A stretch of 49,031 bases of DNA from Lingula anatina (lineage: Eukaryota > Brachiopoda > Lingulata > Lingulida > Lingulidae), in the NCBI RefSeq assembly GCF_001039355.2, contig NW_019775468.1, positions 315,921-364,951 of the forward strand, read 5' to 3'. The notes under the pieces are model-generated. The model saw only the letters and a program-made list of their open reading frames with translations, did not search any database and was not told the DNA's origin. The translations under genes and the position numbers were made by a program. Each line of letters opens with the position of its first letter. Position 1 is the stretch's first letter. Below, piece by piece: positions 30,301-39,273 of the stretch.

Positions 30301-30712
30301 TAATTCACTCTGAGTCTCCAACAGGTGCCTGACACACTGAGGAGATAATATGCAGCTTGAGACAGTCACTAACTGGAGATCTGATGTCTTTCTACATGGA
30401 CAATCAACATTAACAATGCTATGAGAGGCACTGCTGGAATGCTGGATCGTCATTATCATGATTCTACAGAGAAATTCAATTAGCAGTTTCCTAGATGATC
30501 CCATGGTTGTTTTAAAGCTAGCCAAAGGCTGCACTAACAGGGAATGGAGGGAAATTAAGTCTAGACATTTGGGAAAACAATTCACAATACACATTCAATA
30601 GTATTGAGTGAAATTCAGCTTTGCCAGTTTGGAATTGTAAAAATACATAGTATGCATATCATAGGATGATATAAAACATATAATACAACCTTTTTATTTT
30701 TACAATTTTAAT

Positions 30713-30749
<37 letters not shown>

Positions 30750-30941
30750 GGGGGGGCTTACCTTATAGTTACTACTGTTCATCCATGCCACCAAACCGTC
30801 CACAAACTCGTCCATATTCTCACACTGCAATGATGACCGCGGCTCACTTAAGTATCCAACGAGTCCATTGTACGCATCCAGGCGCTTGTGCGTGTCATTT
30901 GTGACCACGTTGGCCATGAAATCATCCAAACTAGACGCCAT
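2304..30941 (-). CDS. CLASP: CLASP (CLIP-associating protein), 5' part: TOG1 domain and linker; overall span
   Basis: CLASPs bind microtubule plus ends and the lattice through TOG domains, suppress catastrophe and promote rescue, and act at spindles, kinetochores and the cell cortex. The exons here, in minus order, are 30762-30941, then exons 2-5 (present twice), 12603-12678, 12080-12254 and probably 2304-3348. Exons 1-7 give 234 residues that align along the whole N-terminal TOG1 domain of vertebrate CLASP1/2. Landmarks are WMNSSNYK (exon 1 end), VWDR (exon 5), LSKLVGAIVKLL (exon 6) and VGERVRMDISKKGL (exon 7). Splice sites are GT/AG and the phases agree throughout. TOG2 and TOG3, the SxIP region and the C-terminal CLIP-binding domain are not in the window, so the gene is partial. 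The oddity is the tandem 9-kb copy of exons 2-5. Identification of exons 1-7 is firm; exon 8 is less certain. Confidence 0.9.
3349..12079 (-). other. CLASP intron 7 (about 8.7 kb)
   Basis: No exon with convincing coding character on either strand. Several short open frames (4212-4487 plus, 9688-10011 minus, 11096-11576 minus) lack recognisable domains. There are T- and A-rich runs (near 9195-9225 and 10027-10075), TA repeats near 11200-11219 and many CACTG/TGACA-rich stretches. A possible minus-strand exon with a GTATGC donor is at 4366-4520. Confidence 0.55.
4366..4520 (-). other. Possible alternative CLASP 5' exon (weak)
   Basis: On the minus strand, CAATACAG|GTATGCG forms a good donor at 4365/4366. 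The frame leading into it is open for about 45 codons, contains VRGGGSKDQFS, and leaves in phase 1, the phase that exon 8 accepts. No start codon lies in that frame and the acceptor side is purine-rich. It could be an untranslated first exon feeding a CLASP isoform that starts at the MSRSG methionine in exon 8, or chance. The upstream limit is a guess. Confidence 0.15.
12080..12254 (-). CDS. CLASP: CLASP exon 7 (end of TOG1)
   Basis: 175 nt entered in phase 0 after AAAAG and left in phase 1 at ACAG|GTAAGA. It encodes 58 residues starting VSDQAMNTLVDIY and containing VGERVRMDISKKGL. This is the last HEAT repeat of TOG1 and matches vertebrate CLASP (INSLVEIYRHVGERVRADLSKKGL). It is present once, outside the duplicated block. 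Confidence 0.92.
12603..12678 (-). CDS. CLASP: CLASP exon 6 (TOG1)
   Basis: 76 nt between a TTACAG acceptor and a GTAGGT donor. It completes an ATG codon split with exon 5 (phase 2) and ends in phase 0. It encodes MYGAKCLSLSKLVGAIVKLL followed by DDPNRQ, matching the vertebrate LTLSKIVPHICNLLGDPNSQ segment. It is single copy and lies just left of the copy A boundary. Confidence 0.9.
13265..13356 (-). CDS. CLASP: CLASP exon 5, copy A
   Basis: 92 nt between TTTTAG and GTGAGT, entered in phase 0 and left in phase 2. It encodes 30 residues beginning SVWDRLMTGFSHKLWRVREE, matching vertebrate YVWDRMLGGFKHKNFRTREG. It differs from copy B at two synonymous positions (GAC/GAT Asp and CTG/TTG Leu). 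This copy is directly upstream of exon 6 in the minus direction. Confidence 0.92.
13381..13438. repeat. (AAT)n(ATT)n microsatellite, copy A
   Basis: An AAT tract switches to ATT near 13426, so the tract is self-complementary and could fold. The copy B counterpart at 22452-22494 is interrupted and shorter. Confidence 0.9.
15267..15322. repeat. (GT)n microsatellite, copy A
   Basis: 28 GT units; a second GT run follows at about 15363-15387. The aligned place in copy B (24337-24358) has only 11 units. The TH repeat peptides read from the other strand are products of this tract, not a gene. Confidence 0.95.
16270..16326 (-). CDS. CLASP: CLASP exon 4, copy A
   Basis: 57 nt, phase 0 to 0, between ATCCAG and GTAAGC. 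It encodes VRNLSQSVLLKLMHINTPQ, matching the vertebrate VREQDQTLLLKIMDQAANPQ HEAT-repeat helix of TOG1. One synonymous difference from copy B (TCG/TCA Ser). Confidence 0.9.
17116..17159 (-). CDS. CLASP: CLASP exon 3, copy A
   Basis: A 44-nt exon between TTTCAG and GTAAGT, entered in phase 1 and left in phase 0. It completes a Val codon and encodes VLSNAVNRLGDNHDE, matching vertebrate VLPSLIDRLGDAKDS. One synonymous difference from copy B (CAC/CAT His). Confidence 0.88.
18676..19318. mobile_element. Non-autonomous inverted-repeat DNA transposon, Harbinger-like (copy A only)
   Basis: 643 bp with 34-bp terminal inverted repeats (one mismatch) starting GGCCACACTTTTTT, with GC-rich CGCG-containing subterminal parts. 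It is flanked by a 3-bp target-site duplication TAA (18673-18675 and 19319-19321). The aligned site in copy B near 27686 is empty, which defines the ends. A 3-bp TAA/TWA duplication and GG-starting ends fit PIF/Harbinger MITEs; this superfamily call is inference. No transposase is encoded; the 63-codon frame at 18844-19035 has no recognisable domain. Confidence 0.85.
19958..20036 (-). CDS. CLASP: CLASP exon 2, copy A
   Basis: 79 nt, entered in phase 0 after TTTTTTAG and left in phase 1 at GACAG|GTAAGT. It encodes 26 residues starting ISGNGLEVLSLLIDRMGERF, matching vertebrate VVLLGMDILSALVTRLQDRF. The coding sequence is identical to copy B; the acceptor is TAG here and CAG in copy B. Confidence 0.9.
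21773..21842. other. Junction between copies A and B, with the single ambiguous base
   Basis: 70 bp that align to neither copy end, with the only N of the window at 21775. The last 24 bases (about 21819-21842) are a near-perfect hairpin: 11-bp arms GTACAGACACA and TGTGTCTGTAC around TC. A GC-rich CGGCATCGCCATCGGCGACG stretch precedes it and is unlike the AT-rich surroundings. It looks like an assembly or gap-filling join. Confidence 0.8.
22338..22429 (-). CDS. CLASP: CLASP exon 5, copy B
   Basis: 92 nt between a GTTTCAG acceptor and a GTGAGT donor. It encodes the same 30 residues as copy A (SVWDRLMTGF...). It ends in phase 2, while the next exon in the minus direction is exon 2 of copy A, which needs phase 0. 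Direct splicing between those two would shift the frame. Confidence 0.9.
22452..22494. repeat. Interrupted (AAT)n microsatellite, copy B
   Basis: Shorter, interrupted counterpart of the tract at 13381-13438. Confidence 0.85.
24337..24358. repeat. (GT)n microsatellite, copy B
   Basis: 11 units against 28 in copy A at the same aligned position. Confidence 0.9.
25302..25358 (-). CDS. CLASP: CLASP exon 4, copy B
   Basis: 57 nt, phase 0 to 0, encoding the same 19 residues as copy A (VRNLSQSVLLKLMHINTPQ). One synonymous Ser codon difference. Splice sites are intact. Confidence 0.88.
26122..26165 (-). CDS. CLASP: CLASP exon 3, copy B
   Basis: 44 nt with intact TTTCAG and GTAAGT sites, encoding the same VLSNAVNRLGDNHDE as copy A with one synonymous His codon change. 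Confidence 0.87.
28320..28398 (-). CDS. CLASP: CLASP exon 2, copy B
   Basis: 79 nt with CAG acceptor and GTAAGT donor. The coding sequence is identical to copy A (ISGNGLEVLSLLIDRM...). In genome order it is the first exon 2 reached from exon 1. Confidence 0.88.
28637..28861 (+). mobile_element. TAGATCGATCTA inverted-repeat element, copy 1 (copy B only)
   Basis: 225-bp MITE-like element absent at the aligned place in copy A (near 20244). It is flanked by TTAG at 28633-28636 and 28862-28865, while copy A has one TTAG. Its ends carry imperfect inverted repeats that include TTTAGATCGATCTA. The core contains GGGGGTTCACGCTAAAT and GTCAGCCGAGCGG and is shared with 33127-33338 and, inverted, with 34176-34388. 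No coding capacity. Confidence 0.88.
28926..29151. repeat. Inverted 36-bp duplication inside copy B
   Basis: Bases 28926-28961 (GTTCACTATCAG...AGCCATA) reappear exactly as the reverse complement at 29116-29151, inside a TA microsatellite. Copy A has only the first arm (with small differences) and a plain TA tract at 20460-20480. The second arm is preceded by a repeated ATTCTGATA. It looks like a templated insertion made on the copy B lineage. Confidence 0.93.
30004..30063. repeat. C-run and (CT)n tract, copy B
   Basis: A C run followed by CT repeats; the copy A counterpart at about 21321-21370 lacks the long C run. The Arg/Glu-repeat peptide from the other strand is a product of this tract. 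Confidence 0.9.
30716..30745. repeat. (GA)n tract next to the CLASP exon 1 donor
   Basis: GA repeat and G run immediately intronic to exon 1. On the transcribed strand it is a CT-rich stretch about 16 bases after the donor. Confidence 0.9.
30762..30941 (-). CDS. CLASP: CLASP first coding exon (start of TOG1)
   Basis: 180 nt encoding 60 residues from ATG at 30939-30941 to a phase-0 AAG|GTAAGC donor. The protein starts MASSLDDFMANVVTNDTHKR and ends VAWMNSSNYK, matching vertebrate CLASP (MEPRMESCLAQVLQKDVGKR ... SWVNSSNYK). The start context AAAATGG is strong. Upstream, a CACAG at about 30980 could be the acceptor of an untranslated first exon. Confidence 0.92.
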
Positions 30942-31970
30942 TTTGACTAGATCTGCTGTGCCTCAGTCTCCTATAGCTGTGTTACAGTAAATTGGGTGTG
31001 ACTGGTTATTTAAGGTGGTCTACCAAATACAAGTGCCACCTCTGAGACACAGGATGGTGACTTAATTTAAAGTGCCACCCCCGGTTTCAAGGATCTCTGT
31101 ATTCCTAGTCCACGAGCATGGTCCTTTTTTTTAGCCTGAAACATACAAGACAGCCACATTAAAATATATAAAGACATTGCAGAATCCTTGTTTTGAAGCC
31201 TTGCTCTTTCTGTATGCCAGTCTTTTTAGGTTTCAGTAGCTGTCATCGTCAAAGATGAATAATGACATATAAAACATTGTATGGGGAATACCGTTGAAGT
31301 ACTGCCAAGATTGCAAAATGATGCATCTTTCTTCCTAAGCTGAAATATGGAAAAAATGCATCAATCAGCTAAAAACCTACTATGTGCTAATGGCTTCTAC
31401 GTACATATATTGTAGACATAAATTTACATATGTAATAAATCAACTCTCATACTAGTATTTTCAATGGTCTAATACATGCAAATATTTCATATTACAAATA
31501 GGTTTTTGCAAAAAGTTTTATTGCTGTGCTGCTATTTCAATAGAATCAACAGTACAAAAATATATATTTTTACAGTTGTTATTGCATTACAAATATGCAT
31601 TCCACCCAAAAGGATATATATAGGTTACATATGCTAATAAAAATGAGAAAAAACACTGAAAAAAAGACAAATCACACAACAAATTATCTCAGTCTTGTTA
31701 TATCAAAACTTAAAATCACCAGCATAGTCTCCACATGCAATGCCAGACTTGCCAATTTGTCAATAATAACATACACCAATATGTTTTCACATAATCCTAA
31801 TACATCTGTTTCTCCATTCACACACAGACACTTCCAATACAAGCCGAGGGCAGGCACATGGCATTTGTCTGACACTGTGCAATTTCTTCCCATAAGTCTA
31901 AAAAAAATCAATGTTTACATCATTCATCTTGCTTTCTCATCCATACTACAGCAGTTGTAGCTCCATGTCA

Positions 31971-32355
31971 TTAAAGGTACATACGAACCGAGCGTCGGTG
32001 GAGTGTGGAATCCCAATAATACATGTAAACCACTTCTACTAGATTCTTATATGACTCAAATAAATTCGACATGCCAAGGGAAAAACTGAATCTATCACTC
32101 GATCAGCCATAAAAGACCTTTAGACTGCTCCTTTCTTTAAATTTATGGTTGTAAATTTAACCTATTTTCGTGACCTACTTTCCCGCCCCATTGACATACA
32201 GCTTAGAATGCCAGCAGAAAAATCTGTTCAAACATCATTTTCGGGTCAAATTAAACAATGCCTTTTGGTAATTCTCTTAGTTATACTACTTGAAACTATA
32301 TGCTGGCATTTGGTTGGTTTTTGTGACAAAAAATTGACTTTGTATGTATCTTTAA
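31971..32355 (+). mobile_element. TTAAAG-ended inverted-repeat element
   Basis: 385 bp bounded by TTAAAGGTACATAC on the left and GTATGTATCTTTAA on the right, an imperfect ~14-bp terminal inverted repeat. A diverged relative lies in PA2G4 intron 7 at 43196-43542; both share TAAACCACTTCT, TCTTATATGA, ATCAGCCAT and a TGGTCAGC/TGGTTGGTTTTTGTG stretch. No coding capacity; a MITE is likely. Confidence 0.65.
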
Positions 32356-33126
32356 GAAATGGTTTTCACCTTCGTTAAGTTGGTATAATATAACACTTTT
32401 GTTGTCAGTAAGTGATAATGCACTACAATCACAAACATCAAGTAAATTACAACACTTGTGACATTGTCCATGTTGTTAAGTTTTAGTTCTCAGAAAGAAC
32501 TGACGAGTTTTGCACTGTAACCGCAATTATAGCCAGTTTTCTAGTGTACATTCTAGAAGACTTCTACAAGTACACTCATTTTTTGCACACACTACTTATC
32601 TCTTTTTATAAATTTTCTGTTATTTAAAAAAGAGAAAAAAGACTATGGCTTCTAAATCTTGCTCCACACAGAAACTAATTTCTACCCTGATTTCAAGTAA
32701 ACAACTGCAACTCAACTCAGTGCGTGAAGTAGCTAAAGAATAAAGAATACTAAATTTCCACACAAACAATACAAATGTCCGCCTTGCAGAACAGTGATGC
32801 AACTGCTGTTGTAATATTTCATAACAAAAAACTCTGCCACAGTAGCAGTTCTTGTATTAGAACTGCCAAGCATAATCAATGATCCCAAATTCCTATATGG
32901 CTGCTACATATGAGAACTATTTGCACTACAGAAGAAAGGCAATTACAGAGAGCAAATGTATTAATGGCTTGACAACCAAACTGTGATAAGCAAATGATCA
33001 TTGGAAAGATACAGCATACACTATAGGATCAGTGGCTATCACCAAATCTACTAACGAGATTATGCAAATGAATCTAAATTGCTAATGTATGTGTTTCAGG
33101 ATGCTGGTCAATTACTGTGACTTGGA

Positions 33127-33338
33127 CCCCATTTCCAGAGATTAGATCGATCTACTTTAGATCGACCTAACTCCCTGGGGGTTCACGCTAAATAGCTGTC
33201 AGCCGAGCGGACACGAAAGTTAATTACCCCCTTACAGCTTGTAGTAGGCGGGACGGACATTTCAGCCGGATTATCTGACAGTAATCTAGTGAGACTCCCC
33301 GCGGGGATAGATCGATCTAAAAGCTCTGAGAATACAGC
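33127..33338 (+). mobile_element. TAGATCGATCTA inverted-repeat element, copy 2
   Basis: About 212 bp flanked by CTTGGA at 33121-33126 and 33339-33344. It has subterminal TAGATCGATCTA at both ends and the same core as the element at 28637. The left end has two tandem motifs, TAGATCGATCTA and TAGATCGACCTA. The 82-codon minus frame across it is not a gene. Confidence 0.85.
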
Positions 33339-34108
33339 CTTGGATTTAAAATGTTGGGTGCAGATAATGTACTGTAAGCACTGCACAAGGAGACAAACCA
33401 TATTTCTGCTGCATGGCGAGTATTTTGACATAAACTAGCCACGTTTATCTTTCAGTTTCTTTTAATATCAATTTCAGACCATATTAACATTAACATGTAA
33501 GGAAATGAGAATGAATTCAATATTTCCCCTTGATATGTCTGATTTAAATATGTAATAGAGGTAAAATATTCCATACAGCTGTGCACAATAAGAGCAGAGA
33601 AATGAGATGAAACAAGTTTTTTTATGATTTTTTAATTTCAATTACATTTTCGAGAGTGGGATCCAATTCTCACTATAAATTCCACACTACATAACACTGT
33701 GACAGATATAAATTGGCCTCTTAATTAAGTATTAACTGAGAAGCACCTTCATATATTACCTCCATACTCTGCCTTGATAGCACTCCAATTACCTGCCTTG
33801 TGAAACATAAAACAAGCCAATAAATGTAAATAAATTGTTATAGACATCTGTTATATAAACCACAATAGAAGGTCATACGTAAATGTAGAATGTGACAAAC
33901 ATCAGAGTGATTGTGTCCCATCATACATTGTCCATCTTGGGTTACTTTACTGGGCAGTGGTCAGCTACACAATGGACTGACTAGTTACTGAGGGGTAATG
34001 TGGTAAGGGGATAGGGGCTGATTTCAATGGTGTCCCACACACATATTTACAGCTCAATATGTCTGCTATTCTCCACTTAGTAGGACTTACTTTTTACATC
34101 TTTAATTT

Positions 34109-34110
<2 letters not shown>

Positions 34111-34155
<45 letters not shown>

Positions 34156-34175
34156 TGTGTGAGAGAGAGAGAGAG
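34111..34175. repeat. (GT)n followed by (GA)n
   Basis: GT repeat to about 34160 then GA repeat to 34175, directly abutting the element at 34176-34388, with GAGAGAG continuing on its far side. Confidence 0.9.
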
Positions 34176-34388
34176 GCTCTATTCCCATAGATTTTAGATC
34201 GATCTATCCCCACGGGGAGTTCCACCAGATTACTTTCAGATAATCCGACTTAAATGTCCGTGCCGCCTACTACAAGCTGTAAGGGGGTAATTAACTTTCA
34301 TGTCCGCCCGGCTGACAGCTATTTAGCGTGAACCCCCAGGGAGTTAGGTCGATCTAAAGTAGGTCGATCTAATCTATGGAAATGGGGT
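34176..34388 (-). mobile_element. TAGATCGATCTA inverted-repeat element, copy 3 (inverted)
   Basis: About 213 bp, the reverse complement of the elements at 28637 and 33127, inserted in a GA microsatellite with GAGAG on both sides as the probable duplicated target. Closer to copy 2 than to copy 1 at the left end. Confidence 0.85.
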
Positions 34389-36463
34389 GAGAGAGAGAGT
34401 GTAAATGCCTATGGGTGTCTGCAAGTACTAGTACATGTACCTCCATATTTGTATACATGTGGATCTGCTTAGCAAACTAGTGAACCAGACTGTCAATTTC
34501 TCTCAGGATTATAAATGTCAGAATTATCAACAGAATTATAATACTAGTAAGTTCTCAAGTGTCTCATTATGTTTAGCATTACACATATTTTCCAAAGTCA
34601 ATTTTATAGGATGGTATACCTACTATAGGTGAATATTACCATGCAAACTGACCGTCTCATACTAACCTGTAAGTGGCAGCTTTCATAGGTGAACGCATAC
34701 ACAATACTAACTGCATCAACAGACTTTTATTATGATTCTGAAGAGTCTTCAATACAATAATGCATTTGGTGTAAAAAGCCATGACTAAAGCAAATACTTC
34801 ATGACCTGCCTCGTGTTCAAAAGTACGTACCTGTCTGATCTACCTAGTATTATGTACAGGATTGGCATCCAGCTTACATTTTAAATTTTTAAGCTATATG
34901 GGATAGTTGTGAAACATACAAAGCTTTTATTTTTTTTTTTGAAAACAAGGGTTATTTTTTCCTTTTACCAGTACATCACCTTCTGATGATTTTTCTGAAC
35001 TAAAAGAGATAAAAAGTTCTGAAAAATCGCTAGCTTTTGTTGATCATTTTGTGTATAAACTTTGATAACAGATGAAATTATGATAAATTAATCTGTCTAT
35101 AGCAACCTTATTTAAATAAATTAATGTTGTATACAAACTAGATCATCAGTATAGCCATTAGTTAATCTACAATTCCTATATACACCCAGGAAATACAGTT
35201 ACAGTGACATATTTTATAATACAGCATTCAGTTCACCTTCACAGGAACATGTACCGTAATTACCAGTAAATTCCCAATGCCTCAGATACTATACTAGAAG
35301 TAGCATATTTCTTACTGTTTCAGCATTTAGTTCATCTTAGTTACTTATTTAAAAAACACTTCGGTTTGGTTGGAATTTGAAAAACAGGGCTCCAAATTTA
35401 TTTTCTTCCTGAGACAGACCACCTAGGCTCCATAAGCTACATAATAAAACAAATCTAAAAATGGACACTCCAAATTAAAATGGGGAAGTCCTCCTAAAGA
35501 AGGCCAGACAGTTGCTTTACCCTGCATTAAAATGTTTAAGTTTACCAACTTGAAGGCAACAAAAAATCTAACATTTAATCATTCATTATTGAACAAAACA
35601 TATTTTTGTGGTAACTACTACTAGTAATTAATTTAGCTCAAATTTACAGAGCAATTACCGTACTAGTAACTATCAGATAGAAGCATGTAGTTTACCAAAT
35701 AGTTGGTGTTATTCCAGGTAAACAGGAGTTATCCCAAACCTTCAGGATTTCTGAGATCAATCTGGGGAAAGGCCAACTTCATGTTAAGTAGAAGTTGCAT
35801 ACAGACCCACATCAAACGGCAAGTGCTACACATGGAGGTTGAGATATGTTAAATCTTATCAAATTGGAAATACTCATCACTACTTCCTGTCTACAGCTAA
35901 GGTCTACGTAATATGTATTTAAACATATTATAAACATCTGACTTATTTCAGCTGACATTAGTCAGCATGCTGGCTGAGTAACTTTCTTCATATAGCTGAT
36001 TACTGTTGTCATTGATAACCATTTTCAACATAAACTTAAACAGCACTATTTTTATCCACAAACATAAACATAAGCACACACAAAAAATAAGTAAACGATA
36101 AAATAGACTGAATAGACCTAAATATTTTCCTTATAGGAAAATAATAATTATAACTATTATTACTATTATATGTAATGTAATAAGATAGACCATAAACAAT
36201 GGTCTTAAATATGCATTGTCAATAAACTAACTAAAGCATACCTTCATTAAGAGTCAGCTTCACGTTCACATGTACAGAGAAAAGAAACAAGTATATCATT
36301 ATACAATGTACTCAGTAAGTACCTTACAGCCAGCAGACATAATATTTCTCAATTTCTCATTTTGAACAGGATAAATTTATAGTAATGGCAATATGCCATG
36401 GGCCCTGGTTTCCTAGCCCTGATTCAGCTGCCAAGTGCTAGTACTGGCTTCAGTCAGCTCACC

Positions 36464-36745
36464 TGAGCCCACAGTTGCCGTGAGAAAACAGCAGTGAGCA
36501 GCTCACACTTGCTGTACTGACTGAGCCCACAGACAGCCATGAGATAACAGCAGTGAGCCCACAGTCAGCCATGAGATAACAGCAGTGAGCAGCTCACATT
36601 TGCTGTACTGACTGAGCCCACAGACAGCCATGAGATAACAGCAGTGAGCAGCTCACACTTGCTGTACTGACAGAGCCCACAGACAGCCATGAGATAACAG
36701 CAGTGAGCAGTTCACACTTGATGTACTGACAGAGCCCACAGACAT
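36464..36745. repeat. 59-bp minisatellite, about five units
   Basis: Tandem units of 59 bp starting TGAGCCCACAGACAGCCATG and including GAGATAACAGCAG and TGAGCAGCTCACACTTGC. One unit is cut to 32 bp and the last is partial. Each full unit carries the near-palindrome TGAGCAGCTCA. No open frame of note. Confidence 0.92.
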
Positions 36746-38887
36746 TAATGTACTTGTAAACAGTCTGGGCTGAGATGAACTGATCACTGTGAATGTATGG
36801 ACTCCCTTTTTACAGTTCTAATCAACTGTAGGAAGTAAATAAATAATTCAAATAATAATAGTTCTTTCATTGGCTTTGCTAGCTAAAAATGAAATTAAAA
36901 CCATTTATTTTGGTTCAAATAGACATAAAATCTGCTACATAATTAAACTGTTTACCGTGACTAAAGAAAATGGAAAACATTTTGCCCAGTTTATCATCCA
37001 TTTGAGGTTATTCTCATTTGGCCGAAGGGGTAGGACCAAGATGTATATAAATGGGTTCTATATCAGTCCATCAGTGCTCGACATATTGTTTACTGTTCCA
37101 TTTGTTTAAAAAATATGAAAGTTAACCTGGCAATTTTCTGATGTAAAGTACTTCTCACATGAACATGTATGCATGCAATATAATGAAAATTGGCAGTGGC
37201 ATGCAGTCACTTCAGGCTGTGACTTGCTATGTCAAATACTAAATATTCCACTTTGCACTTAAACACCTTTCCTTGATCATAAGGTATAAGGGGATCAAAA
37301 CTCAAATGAATCAATGCAAGCATATCTCTTATCAAACAATGATTCACAAAAAAAAAAAGAGGGCACACTAAAGTGCTACTAAAGATCTGAAAAACCTCAG
37401 TTTATGAGTACATTAACGATGGTTTGAGAAAGTTTTACTTGATACTAATTTAACTGAACCATCTTCAATGCACTCCAATAGTAAACGTGCCAATGGAACT
37501 TGTGTATCAAATGTATACAAAGACACTTACAAAATCTATGCACAAATTCAGCAGAGCCAACTGTGCCAATTGCTGTTAAGCCACACACTAATCAATACAT
37601 ACATAAGCAGCATGAATACAAATGTAAACCCTACATATAATATATGATCATATGCAGGGAGTGTATATGGCCATTTCTCCTGAAATAAAGTGACAGATGT
37701 CAACATGGAAGCTACGAGTAGGCAATTTTCTCCACTAAGCAGTATACTTTATCAATAATCTGTACTTGTACACATTGCAGGGTCCAAACACGCATGTTAT
37801 TCCCTTTTGCTAATTTTTAAGCAAGTCTGTTTGTCTTTAAATAAAGTGGCCATGTCCAGTGTATAAGATCTAATTAGGTAGTAGTAACTCCCTTTTTGCG
37901 AAAAGTGTACTAGTACTCTGCCAGTACAGACTGCATTGCTGAACTCTTATACTCTGCAATGTGAGGTGCCTTACATATACACCACTTTGGTTGAAAAGTA
38001 CTGAATAAATGAGGCACTTTGGTTCTGTGAGGCCAAGATACACAGCACAAAAACCTAGCAGTTTTAACTCACAACATTTAAGTTCAGTATCTGGTTCAGA
38101 ACTGAGAATGCAATGAATACAGAAGATTTAAACAAAATACCCAAATTAACTAATTGATTGAAACCTAATATATATCGATATTAACATGATCAACACCCAA
38201 GTAGCAACACTTGGACAAAAATCTTCATCCTAAAAAATGAGGAGTTTGGCAACTGAAAAGTATTACAGCAATTCTCTTTCAAACCTTTTTGTCATGATTT
38301 CTATGTAGTTACAAAAAGTCTTCTTAACTCTTCCTGCAATTTGATTGAGTTTAAGAAGAGAAATATGAAGAAACCCAAAGACACAATGTTCCTCACACAA
38401 AATAATGAAACTGGGTAGTATTAAAATACCTGTAGACTAGTAATGGGGTAGAGACAGACATAACTTTTACAACCCAAGCTATGAGGTAGAACTAGTTTCT
38501 GCATCATTGAGAGAATGATCAAAATCCTAAAGGCTGTTAGTATCAATGGCAATGAAGAGACAATGTCAGAGGTAATGGTTATAAAATAATATGATTATAA
38601 AATTCATCGTTGTCAGTATCCCTGCAATTGCAAAGAAAAGGATATAAAGCAAAATGAAAAAAAAAAGAAACCATAACAGAACCTTCAGGTGTCTATTCCA
38701 ATGCAGATAAATTTTGCTTAATTGGATATGCAAAACCGGTACTTTTTTCATTACAGCTGACAGCGATTTAAACATATGCAGTGTCAGATAGCCGCCCTGT
38801 GCGGTGTAAATCTAGTGATGCGATGCCGACAAAAACACTTGCTGCAAAACCCAACTTGAAAGCGTCTGTACAAACTTTACTACTTAC

Positions 38888-39040
38888 AGTGGTAGTTCCG
38901 AATTTTTCTTTGCTTGAGGATACTGCAACAATTATTTTGGGTCCAGCTATTCGGGCAAACGCAATTTTTCCAACACTCCTTTACTGCACAAAGATCAATC
39001 AGTGTTCGCCATCTTGGACTTTCAAATGCATGATATCATT
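38888..39040 (-). other. Possible divergent untranslated first exon, perhaps of CLASP
   Basis: On the minus strand a consensus donor ACT|GTAAGT lies at 38887/38888, about 390 bp from the PA2G4 start codon and pointing the other way. The stretch leading to it has short upstream frames only (an ATGGCG at about 39012 is followed by a stop after five codons), as expected for a 5' UTR. The next minus-strand exon with a plausible acceptor is the CLASP start exon. The 5' limit is unknown. Confidence 0.35.
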
Positions 39041-39273
39041 TTCTCGCGAGATTTCCCGTGAATAATTAAAAAAGCCAATATATTTCACTTTGTACGTTTC
39101 TGTTTGATGTTTATGGCCGTAAAGAACTTTTGGTATTACTGTTTATCGAAACAAACAACCATTTCCTTTTTATTTGCAACCTCAAGTGAATTCAGGTGAT
39201 TTTTATTTCGCATTTGGAGAAAAAAGGCCCATTTAAATACGAATTCGCGCCATTTTGGGACAAACACGTGAAA
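39000..39273. promoter_or_regulatory. TATA-less, probably bidirectional promoter of PA2G4
   Basis: Contains the palindrome TCTCGCGAGA at 39042-39051, known in animals as a BANP-type TATA-less promoter element. CCATCTTGG at about 39010 and GCCATTTTGG at about 39250 are YY1-like sites, in opposite orientation to the AAAATGGCGG at the PA2G4 start. An E-box CACGTG is at 39265-39270. No TATA box at the usual distance. The CpG-containing composition contrasts with the AT-rich flanks. Confidence 0.5.

Larger units (their letters stand above)
21843..30463. repeat. Copy B of the ~9-kb tandem block containing CLASP exons 2-5
   Basis: 8,621 bp aligning end to end with copy A. Private features are a 225-bp inverted-repeat element (28637-28861), an inverted 36-bp duplication (28926-28961 and 29116-29151), shorter GT and AAT microsatellites and a C9-plus run at the CT tract. 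Sequence right of 30463 is unique intron 1. Confidence 0.97.
30942..38887. other. Noncoding region between CLASP exon 1 and the PA2G4 promoter
   Basis: Nearly 8 kb without a convincing protein-coding exon on either strand. If the minus-strand donor at 38887 feeds CLASP, this is CLASP intron 0 rather than intergenic DNA. It contains three inverted-repeat elements, GT/GA tracts and a 59-bp minisatellite, listed separately. Confidence 0.6.

Noticed and set aside
30091-30594. 167-codon minus-strand frame, also present in copy A as 21400-21855
   Set aside because: It lies in CLASP intron 1. The two copies differ mostly by amino-acid-changing substitutions (Q/H, RG/QS, K/E, S/L), unlike the true exons, where all differences are silent. 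No domain is recognisable.
33183-33431. 82-codon minus-strand frame
   Set aside because: It runs across the inverted-repeat element at 33127-33338 and reflects the element sequence.
38781-39065. 94-codon plus-strand frame upstream of PA2G4
   Set aside because: It overlaps the promoter and the proposed divergent UTR exon. It has no recognisable domain, and PA2G4 has its own well-supported start at 39274.
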